Source: Erysipelotrichaceae bacterium (GTDB taxonomy: Bacteria > Bacillota_I > Bacilli_A > Erysipelotrichales > Erysipelotrichaceae). Taken from it: a stretch of 51,353 bases of DNA. The DNA lies in contig JAFWGU010000008.1 of the NCBI GenBank assembly GCA_017512285.1, positions 1-51,353 of the forward strand. Direction: 5' to 3'. A model generated the notes under the pieces. It ran no database searches and had not been told where the DNA came from. It worked only from the letters and a program-made list of their open reading frames with translations. Shown here one piece after another: positions 8,379 through 15,964 of the stretch. The position numbers and the translations under genes are program-made. Within the stretch, counting starts at the first letter, position 1; every line of letters begins with the position of its first letter.

Positions 8379-8980
8379 ATTACTTCTTTCATCTTTCTGA
8401 CATCAGGAGCATAAGCTCTGACCCTGGCCGCATGGATGCCCAGCGCCCGGGCTGCTTCAACGTTCCTGGCGGAATCGTCGAAGAACACCGTTTCTTGGGG
8501 TTTCATTTCGTATTTGTCCAGTAACAGCCTGAATATTGTCTCATCTGGTTTCAGTAATCCGGCATCACAGGAGAACAGGGTTCCCTTAAACAGAGGATAG
8601 ACAGGTTCATTGATGAAGTGCTCCTTCTCGGGAAAACTCATGTTGGAAAGCAGATAGAGGTCGTAATCACTGCTCAGTTCCTCAAGAAGCTTTCTGACCT
8701 TCGGATACAGCTTGAAAAAACTTTCCCAGTTACCGGCATAGACTTCTCTTACCTGTCTTTCCTTTCCCGGAAATTCTCTTGTCAAAGCCTGTATGGTTTC
8801 CTCCTTTGTCCGGTAGACACCCTTGTTGGCCATCTTATGGGCTTCAGAGGTAATGGCCATGATGAAATAGCGGACCTGATGCAGCCTGAGACGGTTGGTC
8901 CCGAAGACGACTTCATTCCGGCTGATTCCCTGAATTACGCCGTTAGCGTCAAATACGATCGATTTTATCATTCTGTTCAA
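8363..8980 (-). CDS. HAD-superfamily hydrolase, subfamily IA type
   Basis: About 205 residues. Motif I is VFDANGVI, motif II LYLLSNMS, motif III the lysine of LLKPDETIF, and motif IV VFFDDSARNVEAARALGI, all in the order expected of a type IA HAD phosphatase with a helical cap. The nucleophile Asp is present, but the usual second Asp of DxD is Asn (DAN), which may alter or reduce phosphatase chemistry. The TTG at 8980 is preferred over the ATG at 8971 because AGGAG ends 4 bases before TTG and would be 13 from ATG. Substrate unknown; related proteins include glucose-1-phosphatase and haloacid dehalogenase-like enzymes. Confidence 0.82.
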   Translation of the reverse strand: MNRMIKSIVFDANGVIQGISRNEVVFGTNRLRLHQVRYFIMAITSEAHKMANKGVYRTKEETIQALTREFPGKERQVREVYAGNWESFFKLYPKVRKLLEELSSDYDLYLLSNMSFPEKEHFINEPVYPLFKGTLFSCDAGLLKPDETIFRLLLDKYEMKPQETVFFDDSARNVEAARALGIHAARVRAYAPDVRKMKEVIKKAR

Positions 8981-9019
8981 TAATCTCCTGTGCTTTAATT
9001 ATCGCATGTTATATAAAGA

Positions 9020-9028
9020 TGTTATAAT
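9020..9028 (+). promoter_or_regulatory. Extended -10 promoter for the ABC exporter operon
   Basis: TGTTATAAT at 9020-9028 is a perfect extended -10 (TGnTATAAT) with no good -35. Seven bases beyond it transcription would begin at about 9035, only about 3 bases before the ATG at 9038. Confidence 0.7.
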
Positions 9029-9037
9029 GATTTTAGC

Positions 9038-10513
9038 ATGAAAAACAGAATAATCCTTGACCTTAAGAATAACGTAATAAGAAATCTGATAAAGATGTTA
9101 CTGATAACATCTTTCTTTGCCGTGGTCTTAAGTTCACTGCTGGTAAATCACATCGGTGAGGTATTTGAAAGATACATAACCGAGAATCTGCATCTGTATG
9201 TTTCAGTGATCAGCGACATAAATGATGAAGCGCTATGGAACGGAATAGATTATGATCCGAAAACCAATTATGAGAAGACCAGGGAGTATTTCAACTATGT
9301 CAGAAGCATAGATGAATCCCTGTACATCTATAACGAGTGCACGTTCAATGCTCCTGCCATAACCCATGTCGGCGTCAGAGACGGGAAACTGATCTCCGAT
9401 TACAAGTACGACATTACCCACAGACTGTATGGTTCATATGATGACGTGGAGGCAAACCTCAGGTCATTACAGGAGACGATTCCAAATGAGCGCATACAGG
9501 AATTCGTGGAATCGGAAATGAAGTATCAGAAGATCCTGAGACCGATCGTCGTAAATGAATCAGACTTCCATGACTTGAGAGAAGGATACGTCCACATCTT
9601 TGAAGGCCGGTCCTTTACTGAGGAAGAACTTAAGAACGGTGACTATGTCTGCGTGATCAACAGCCGTACCATGTACGTAGCCGATGAAAACGGTGAGATC
9701 ACCGCTCATTACGTACATCCGGGTGACAAGGTAAACTGCAGCATCATCTGCCATACGGATGACGGACCAGTCGTTGAGACATTTGAACTGACGGTAGTCG
9801 GCCTGAACAGACCGGTACTGGATTTCATTCACTACAGGGACATTTACTTCCCACTGGCTCTCTACGAGAAGATGATGGACAAGATGGCTGAACACGGTTA
9901 TGAAGGCTTTAACTTCAATACCGCGCCTGGTGTTGCCTACTTTGAAACCAAGGGTCTGGCCCAGATGAAGGAACTGATCAATGTAGTTAAGGATAACAGC
10001 CATGGTTATGACTATTATGCCAATACCAACATCATCGCTGATGCCTTAAGCAGCTGCATCGCCATTTCCGAGAACATCAAGGGAATTTCATCAGTAAGCT
10101 TTGTCATGTGCCTTCTGTTCTGTATTGCCCTGATCGTGCTTGACGTGTACTACCGTAAGAAGGAAATAGGCTTACTGATGTCTTTCGGTGAGGAAAGAAA
10201 GACAATAGTAAAACAGATAATCATCGAAGAGGTCATGCTTTATGCCGTGGCTACTGTTTTTGCGTTTGTTCTGAGCAGGTTATTATCAGGAATGATCGTC
10301 AGCTATCTCTTAAGCAACAGCACTGCCAATGACATTCTGGTATATGGAGGTCACCAGGTAAAGGCTGCGGCAATGAACATTGATCTCGTTTTATCATCTC
10401 TTGACTATGTCATCTATGCAGCATATATCCTGCTGTTGATAGTCATGAACGTACTGATCGTAAACAATCAGGTCAGAAAGTATTCTCCAAAGGAATTACT
10501 GGCAGGTGAGTAA
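9038..10513 (+). CDS. FtsX-type ABC transporter permease, first subunit
   Basis: 491 residues. One membrane helix lies near residues 18-37, then a large extracytoplasmic domain of about 300 residues. Three C-terminal helices follow (around 350-372, 398-425 and 455-475), the standard FtsX/MacB topology. The cytoplasmic loop YYRKKEIGLLMSFGEERKTI is the typical coupling region contacting the ATPase. Such exporters move peptides, lipoproteins or antibiotics, or transmit mechanical signals; the substrate is unknown. No ribosome site precedes the ATG and the promoter sits 10 bases away, suggesting a leaderless message. The gene is followed at once by the second permease and then the ATPase. Confidence 0.85.
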   Translation: MKNRIILDLKNNVIRNLIKMLLITSFFAVVLSSLLVNHIGEVFERYITENLHLYVSVISDINDEALWNGIDYDPKTNYEKTREYFNYVRSIDESLYIYNECTFNAPAITHVGVRDGKLISDYKYDITHRLYGSYDDVEANLRSLQETIPNERIQEFVESEMKYQKILRPIVVNESDFHDLREGYVHIFEGRSFTEEELKNGDYVCVINSRTMYVADENGEITAHYVHPGDKVNCSIICHTDDGPVVETFELTVVGLNRPVLDFIHYRDIYFPLALYEKMMDKMAEHGYEGFNFNTAPGVAYFETKGLAQMKELINVVKDNSHGYDYYANTNIIADALSSCIAISENIKGISSVSFVMCLLFCIALIVLDVYYRKKEIGLLMSFGEERKTIVKQIIIEEVMLYAVATVFAFVLSRLLSGMIVSYLLSNSTANDILVYGGHQVKAAAMNIDLVLSSLDYVIYAAYILLLIVMNVLIVNNQVRKYSPKELLAGE

Positions 10514-10514
10514 C

Positions 10515-11993
10515 ATGAAGTTCGGATTCATTGAAAAGATCAAAACTGAATACAGAGCCAGTAAGAAGGAGACACTGCTGATCTGGGTAATAATGCTCGC
10601 AGTGTCAGTCTCCATCGGTCTGTCATGCATCATGGTCAATTCCCAGCAGATCGAAAGAAGCCTGATGAAGAACATCGACATCAAGCTGGAGGCTGATGGC
10701 GGTCATATATTTGACTGTAAGTACTCCGGAGACATGCCAACAAGACAGAGATTACTGTCAGATGACAGAGGCAAGCAGCTGTTCTGTTCGTTCTACAGAG
10801 ATCTGGTGGAGTTCAGTAAGCACGACGGCATAGTTGACTATGGCTATTCTCTTGGTACTGATCAGTCTGTTCTGACCAGAAATAACGGGGAACTGACAAA
10901 TACGAATACAATGCACAGGCTGCTTGGCGTACCAAGCGCAAACTATCAGACCAGTGAGGAAATCGAAATCATTGACGGAAGATTCTTTACTGAAGAAGAA
11001 ATAAGGAATAACGCTCTGAAGATCGTAGTGGATGAAGCCCTTAAGGTCGACGGGGAAAAGATAAATGTAGGTGACACCATAACCGTTACCATAGCTTCAT
11101 TGCCAAGGTACTATGAAGGGGAAGCCATCATCTACCGTTACTACACTGCCGAAGCTGAAGTAGTAGGCATATATAAGCATGTCTCGGTTTTTGACTATTC
11201 ATTCGGCAGACAGGATGCCTTCCTGAACAATCACTGTATCCTGATTCCGGAAGGAGTAATGGAGGACGCCATCCTTGATCAGGAACTGCTGGATTACAAT
11301 GCCGTATTCATCAACAACATCTGGTTCAAGCTGGAAAACTTTGAACGTTATTACGACTGTAACTATGATTTCTATAAGATGATTTCAACCAATTCAGCCA
11401 AGGTATTCACGATCACCGGCGGCGGAAGAAACATCACGCTTGGCCGTCATGAGGAAGAGAATCCAAGCCAGCTCAAGGTCAGACAGAACGACTATGGCGT
11501 CACCATGCGTTCAGTTGACAAGACCAGTAACTTCTACTTCATCATCTTTGCGGTAGGAACGGTAACGTCAGTAGTATTAATGGCGGTATTAATGACCTTC
11601 ATTCTGAACAAGAAGATCAGAGAGATAAACATCTACTATTCACTGGGTCAGGACAAGAGGGGAATCATATGGAGATATGCCGGATACTATTGCGCCGTTG
11701 GACTTACGGCCTCGGTGATCGGATTCGCACTGGCATACGGTCTGTCACAGATCCTGTTTGCCCAGCTGGTCAGAAGCAGTGCCAATGTTCAGGCTGAACT
11801 GGTACAGTTAGCCAACATCAAGAACGGAATGGTGGTCAATGAGCTTGAATTACTGGGCATGAAGGGCAGTGAACTGTTACTGTCAGCGACCCTGAGCATC
11901 GCCGGAGTATTGATCATCGTATTCGCGACGGTATTAATTTCATTACTGAACATACTGCATGGCAACATGAGAGATAAGTTAAACGGAGGTTAG
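10515..11993 (+). CDS. FtsX-type ABC transporter permease, second subunit
   Basis: About 492 residues with the same topology as its neighbour: helix near 17-38, an extracytoplasmic domain, then three C-terminal helices starting around residue 340 (TSNFYFIIFAVGTVTSVVLM). The loop ILNKKIREINIYYSLGQDKRGI is the FtsX coupling region. The start at 10515 has AGGTGA at 10503-10508; an upstream in-frame GTG at 10506 lies within that site and is rejected. The two permeases are similar in size and layout but clearly diverged, so a heterodimeric exporter is likely. Confidence 0.85.
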   Translation: MKFGFIEKIKTEYRASKKETLLIWVIMLAVSVSIGLSCIMVNSQQIERSLMKNIDIKLEADGGHIFDCKYSGDMPTRQRLLSDDRGKQLFCSFYRDLVEFSKHDGIVDYGYSLGTDQSVLTRNNGELTNTNTMHRLLGVPSANYQTSEEIEIIDGRFFTEEEIRNNALKIVVDEALKVDGEKINVGDTITVTIASLPRYYEGEAIIYRYYTAEAEVVGIYKHVSVFDYSFGRQDAFLNNHCILIPEGVMEDAILDQELLDYNAVFINNIWFKLENFERYYDCNYDFYKMISTNSAKVFTITGGGRNITLGRHEEENPSQLKVRQNDYGVTMRSVDKTSNFYFIIFAVGTVTSVVLMAVLMTFILNKKIREINIYYSLGQDKRGIIWRYAGYYCAVGLTASVIGFALAYGLSQILFAQLVRSSANVQAELVQLANIKNGMVVNELELLGMKGSELLLSATLSIAGVLIIVFATVLISLLNILHGNMRDKLNGG

Positions 11994-11996
11994 TAA

Positions 11997-12668
11997 ATGG
12001 CATTACTGGAAATAAGGAACCTTAACTATTCATATAAGGACGGCGACGGCAAGAGAGTCATATTCGACAATGCCGAAGCTGAGTTTGACAGCGGACTTTT
12101 CTATGCCATTCTGGGTGAAAGCGGATCGGGAAAGACCACTTTCCTTTCGGTAATTGCCGGACAGGATAACCGCTATGAGGGTGAAGTAATATTCAACGGC
12201 AAAGAGATAAAGAGCATCGGTCTGGACAAGTACAGAAGAACAGCCGTAAGCATGATCTATCAGAACTACAACCTGATAAATAACTACAGCGCCGTGGAGA
12301 ACATCGCCGTTGCCATGGACATTTCGGAAAATGTGAAAGGTCTGGATAAGGGAAAGATCATGTCAGTGCTTGAGGAACTGGGAATAGATGAGAAGAAGGC
12401 CAACAGAAAGGCATCTTCCTTATCAGGCGGTGAGCAGCAGAGAGTTGCCATAGCGAGAAGTATTCTTACCGACTCCCCGATCATCGTGGCTGATGAGCCT
12501 ACGGGAAACCTTGACAGTAAGAACGGTCAGGAAGTAATAGAGATCTTCAAGAAGCTGGCCAGGGAGATGAACAAATGCGTCATCATGGTAACGCACAATG
12601 ACAAGCTGGCTGAGGACTGTGACTTCATCTACAGGATAGATGAACAGGCCAAGAAGATAGTCAGATAA
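11997..12668 (+). CDS. ABC transporter ATP-binding subunit (LolD/MacB-type)
   Basis: 223 residues. Walker A is GESGSGKTT, the Q-loop is YQNYNLINNY, the signature LSGGEQQR, and Walker B IIVADEPTGNLDS followed by the H-loop VTHND. The TGNLDS extension is typical of ATPases that partner FtsX-like permeases. It starts 3 bases after the second permease stop, with GGAGG at 11984-11988, so the three genes form one operon. It energises the exporter made by the two upstream permeases. Confidence 0.92.
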   Translation: MALLEIRNLNYSYKDGDGKRVIFDNAEAEFDSGLFYAILGESGSGKTTFLSVIAGQDNRYEGEVIFNGKEIKSIGLDKYRRTAVSMIYQNYNLINNYSAVENIAVAMDISENVKGLDKGKIMSVLEELGIDEKKANRKASSLSGGEQQRVAIARSILTDSPIIVADEPTGNLDSKNGQEVIEIFKKLAREMNKCVIMVTHNDKLAEDCDFIYRIDEQAKKIVR

Positions 12669-12676
12669 GTAAAATA

Positions 12677-12701
12677 AAAGGCTCGATTGATTCGAGCCTT
12701 T
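12677..12701. terminator. Bidirectional hairpin between ABC operon and TPM gene
   Basis: AAAGGCTCGA (12677-12686) pairs perfectly with TCGAGCCTTT (12692-12701). The T-rich side is better on the minus strand (TTTTATTTTA), so it is mainly the terminator of the minus-strand operon. The TPM stop codon lies inside it. Confidence 0.75.
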
Positions 12702-13557
12702 AATGTCTTCTGCCGGCTCCGGCGCCTCTTGATGAACCGCCGAAGGATGTGCCGGTACCGCTATGTGATGAATAACTGCTTGATGAATGATAACTGGATC
12801 CGCCGCCACTTGAGTGGTAACTGCTGCTCGGAGGACTCGTGTAGTAGTGAGTCGTGTACGGGCGGTAGGTATATGGCGAATAGTATGTCGTATGACGCGG
12901 CCTTGTGTAGTAGTATACAGGTTCGTAATAACGGCGAACACGGCGTATTGATCTTAACACCGAAATAATTATAACGAAGCAGATGAGCATTCCTATGATC
13001 ACGTACAATGTGTTCCATGGATCACTCGTTTGAGGATCAGGATCGGTACCACCGTTGTAGTAGATGTTGTTCTCCATGTACTCATAGGTCTTCTCAAATA
13101 CGTTTCTGACACCGCTGTCATAGTCTCTGACGGCGAAGTCAGGTTCAAGATAATTGTCCAACAGGTACTGAATGTCGGATATCGGGAAATCATCCTCAAG
13201 ACCTCTGCCAATCATCATGTAGTAGTCGTCGTCGCCTATTGACAGCAGTAACAGTACGCCGTTATCGAAATTGGCATCGCCGATCCTCCACTGATTGAAC
13301 AGGCTCAATGCGTAGTCATCGATCTCACCGGTAACGTAATCCATGGTTACTACCACGATGCAGGCACTGTGATCATCAGCGAGATACTGTGAGTACTGCT
13401 GAATGTACTGCTCGGTGGAAGGGGTAAGTACGTTGGCAAAATCTTCGACCCAGGTCTTGGTACTCGTTCTTTCGGGCACGTTAATGCTCGCTGACACGGG
13501 GGTCAGCGGCATTATCATCATCAATGCCAGAAATAAACCAGTAATAAATTTCTTCAT
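12700..13557 (-). CDS. TPM-domain membrane protein with Tyr/Ser/His-rich tail (YgcG-like)
   Basis: 285 residues. A signal peptide ends near VSA (residue 23). A TPM domain follows at about residues 30-170 (WVEDFANVLTPSTEQYIQQY, NGVLLLLSIGDDDYYMMIGRGLE). A single membrane helix lies at about 183-201, then a basic stop-transfer (RSIRRVRR). The tail from about 210 is very low complexity: Tyr-, Ser-, His- and Gly-rich, ending in GAGRRH. TPM domains face the outside, so the tail is probably cytoplasmic. Function is poorly known; some TPM proteins act in photosystem repair or as phosphatase-like domains. It is the last gene of the seven-gene operon and follows a LemA-like gene, a frequent pairing. 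Confidence 0.82.
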   Translation of the reverse strand: MKKFITGLFLALMMIMPLTPVSASINVPERTSTKTWVEDFANVLTPSTEQYIQQYSQYLADDHSACIVVVTMDYVTGEIDDYALSLFNQWRIGDANFDNGVLLLLSIGDDDYYMMIGRGLEDDFPISDIQYLLDNYLEPDFAVRDYDSGVRNVFEKTYEYMENNIYYNGGTDPDPQTSDPWNTLYVIIGMLICFVIIISVLRSIRRVRRYYEPVYYYTRPRHTTYYSPYTYRPYTTHYYTSPPSSSYHSSGGGSSYHSSSSYSSHSGTGTSFGGSSRGAGAGRRH

Positions 13558-13565
13558 TTAATCAC

Positions 13566-14102
13566 CTATTCAAAATACTCTACCTTGTGGGCAAACAGTT
13601 TGAATATGTCTCCGGGGAATCCGGATACTTCATCATCATACTGTCTTGCCAGTGTGTTGTAATTACTGCTGTTGATGGTGTTCGTCTCGGAACGGTACTG
13701 ACTCTGAAGCTTTACCAGCATTTCACTGTCAGTTACATTTAAAGCAGTGTTACCCAGTTCGGTTAACAGCCACAGGACGTTTGCGTCTAAGGTTGTCGTC
13801 AGGGCATACAGTTTCTTTACGGACTTTTCACTGCTGATGTCGTTTACGGCCTTGGTGATCTCCTTGATGTGACTGTCGTTTCCGTTCACGTAGTTCTTGG
13901 ACAGATTTACCAGGTTCTGGGCGATCTCAGCCTTGTCCTTGATGTCGCTGTATATTGACTGATTTGTGTACTTGCCATCACCATTGTAGAAATAGTTGGT
14001 TACCTTGTCCGCCATGGAATTCATGGAACTTACGGCAGAAATGGTTGATGAACCACAAATCACAACCAGCATGATAATTATTGCGGTTCTAATGTTCTTC
14101 AC
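13566..14102 (-). CDS. LemA-like exported protein
   Basis: 178 residues with an N-terminal hydrophobic segment (IIIMLVVICGSSTISAV) that is a signal peptide or anchor, followed by a mostly helical domain. The C-terminal stretch ARQYDDEVSGFPGDIFKLF resembles the LemA hallmark (YN...aFPsnl.AklFgf). The usual LemA N-terminal helix sequence is weak, so it is a divergent member. The start is GTG at 14102, five bases after the TelA-gene stop. Position directly before the TPM gene supports the LemA call, because LemA and TPM genes are commonly adjacent. Its function is not established. Confidence 0.62.
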   Translation of the reverse strand: MKNIRTAIIIMLVVICGSSTISAVSSMNSMADKVTNYFYNGDGKYTNQSIYSDIKDKAEIAQNLVNLSKNYVNGNDSHIKEITKAVNDISSEKSVKKLYALTTTLDANVLWLLTELGNTALNVTDSEMLVKLQSQYRSETNTINSSNYNTLARQYDDEVSGFPGDIFKLFAHKVEYFE

Positions 14103-14107
14103 TTATA

Positions 14108-15271
14108 TCAGTTCTTTCTAACTTCCAGAAGCTTGTTTCTTAATTCTTCTTCCAGCTTGCGGATCTCAACTTCAGCAGCTGCACGCTTTGCACGTCCTTC
14201 ATCCTGAATCTTCAGAACTTCATCCAGTGTGTCGATCAGTGACTGGTTGGTGAACTTCAGAGTTTCAACTTCAACGATTGCGCGTTCGCTTGCCTTGGCT
14301 GTTTCAATTGTTGACTGTTTCAGCTTTTCTGCGTTCTTTCTTAACAGTTCGTTTGTGACCTTGTCAACTGCTGCCTCAGCATCGATGGCATCCTGAGAAT
14401 GCTGGAGACCTAAGGCGATTACCATCTGTGACTTCCACAGAGGAATGGTATTTGTCAGAGTTGACTGGATCTTTTCAGCCATTAACGTATCGTTGTTCTG
14501 GATCAGACGGATCTGTGGAGCCATCTGCAGTGAGATCATTCTGGTTAATTCCAGGTCATGCAGTTTCTTTTCGAAACGGTTGATCAGGTTGGCGTAGTCA
14601 TTGGCAGCCTGAGCATCTTCTTCAGTACCTGTTTCCTTGGCCTTGGCAACTAATGCCGGTAATTCAACGTCCTGTGCATGTTTCAGCTTCTTCTGGCCTG
14701 CCAGGATGTACATTGTCAGTTCCTTCTTGTTCTGGGTATTTCTCTCATACAGTTCATCCAGAACGGTGATGTCCTTCAGTAACTGGATCTGATGGTCTTC
14801 CAGGATGTTGGCAACCTTTGTTACATTGACTTCAGCAGCGTCATATCTTGACTTCAGAGCTGTGAATGAGTTGCCTGCCTTCTTGAAGATGTTGAACAGT
14901 GAGAAGAATCCCTTGTCATCCTTCTCGTCAATGTCAAAACCCTTTAATTCAACAACAAGGTCAGAAATCATGTTGCCGATCTCGCCCAAGTCCTTGGTCT
15001 TGATGTTCTTCAGTGTTGAGTCTGAGAACTGAGAGATCTTCTTCTGAGCGCTTGCACCGTACTGCATTACGGTATCTGTCTGGGTAATGTCGATCTTTTC
15101 TGCAAATTCTTCAACCATCTTGGCTTCTTCAGCTGATAATGATGATGAATCAAGAGGTGCAGGAATTACTTCTTCCTTTACTTCTTCTTCGGCAATGGCC
15201 TGAGCCTTTGGCTGATCAGCGTTCGGGTCAAGTGTTAAAACGATCTTTTCTTCTTCCATGGTATAACTCAT
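14108..15271 (-). CDS. TelA/YaaN-family protein (toxic anion resistance family)
   Basis: 387 residues, soluble, almost wholly alpha-helical with long coiled-coil stretches. Segments such as LKDITVLDELYERNTQNKKELTMYI, MAPQIRLIQNNDTLMAEKIQS and TIPLWKSQMVIALGLQHSQ are characteristic of the TelA family. The N-terminal 45 residues are acidic and probably disordered. The family name comes from tellurite-resistance association, but its molecular role is unresolved, and a membrane-stress or cell-envelope role is plausible. It directly follows an xpaC homologue, as in the Bacillus xpaC-yaaN pair. The ATG at 15271 has AAAGGA very close to it; the ATG at 15259 is an alternative. Confidence 0.87.
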   Translation of the reverse strand: MSYTMEEEKIVLTLDPNADQPKAQAIAEEEVKEEVIPAPLDSSSLSAEEAKMVEEFAEKIDITQTDTVMQYGASAQKKISQFSDSTLKNIKTKDLGEIGNMISDLVVELKGFDIDEKDDKGFFSLFNIFKKAGNSFTALKSRYDAAEVNVTKVANILEDHQIQLLKDITVLDELYERNTQNKKELTMYILAGQKKLKHAQDVELPALVAKAKETGTEEDAQAANDYANLINRFEKKLHDLELTRMISLQMAPQIRLIQNNDTLMAEKIQSTLTNTIPLWKSQMVIALGLQHSQDAIDAEAAVDKVTNELLRKNAEKLKQSTIETAKASERAIVEVETLKFTNQSLIDTLDEVLKIQDEGRAKRAAAEVEIRKLEEELRNKLLEVRKN

Positions 15272-15281
15272 TTCCTTTCTT

Positions 15282-15941
15282 CTATTGTTTATCTTCAGGG
15301 TTAATCAAACCCTCTTTTACATAGATCTGCTCAAGAACCTTTACCTCGCTGTTGATGTCGAGCGTATCGGTATCGTAAAGCTGTTCAAGCTGATTGCTGA
15401 AGGCAGTTGAGGTGGTCTTGATGATATCCTCGATCTTCTTTCTGCTTTCAACGACGTTGGAAACGCTGGATTCCTCGATCTCATCGTACCTGGTGAGCAG
15501 TTTCTCAACTGTCGGCAGGTAGTAGTAGATCAGCTTGCGCAGGCTGCTTGCGGCCTGCTCGTGTTCATATACGTAATCCAGGATCTTATCGCTTGTCTGT
15601 ACCAGCTCACTTACATCCTTGTTGAGCTCAGGATTGTCGATCTTCTTATTGAGCTCCATGATGTTGTTAAGTGACTTGGTGCCGTCTTCGATGAACTGCT
15701 GCTGCAGCTTGCTGAAGTAGGAACGCGGTGTCTCAACTTCAACTTCAACCTCTTCATCCGGGAAGACGAACTTCTTGCAGATGAAGTAGGCCGCAACGGC
15801 TACGGCTGTCAGGATCAGATAGCTGGCCAGCTTGTACATTGGCAGAACAAGCGTGCCCAGAACCCAGATCACCGCGATGGCATAATAGGTCTTCGGACTG
15901 GCAACTTTCCTGATTATTGTTTCCTTAGGCGCCTTTAACAT
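15282..15941 (-). CDS. xpaC: XpaC-family protein (5-bromo-4-chloroindolyl phosphate hydrolysis family)
   Basis: About 219 residues. Two N-terminal membrane helices (around 18-35 and 38-58) are followed by a cytoplasmic helical domain rich in charged residues. The LRKLIYYYLPTVEKLLTRYDEIE segment and the C-terminal LEQLYDTDTLDINSEVKVLEQIYVKEGL are typical of the XpaC family. The ATG at 15941 is preferred to the one at 15947, since AAAGGAG is 9 bases from the former and only 3 from the latter. The gene sits directly upstream of telA in the operon. The name reflects a historic phosphatase screen, and the true activity is unknown. Confidence 0.82.
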   Translation of the reverse strand: MLKAPKETIIRKVASPKTYYAIAVIWVLGTLVLPMYKLASYLILTAVAVAAYFICKKFVFPDEEVEVEVETPRSYFSKLQQQFIEDGTKSLNNIMELNKKIDNPELNKDVSELVQTSDKILDYVYEHEQAASSLRKLIYYYLPTVEKLLTRYDEIEESSVSNVVESRKKIEDIIKTTSTAFSNQLEQLYDTDTLDINSEVKVLEQIYVKEGLINPEDKQ

Positions 15942-15964
15942 TAGCATCCACTCCTTTAAATAGA

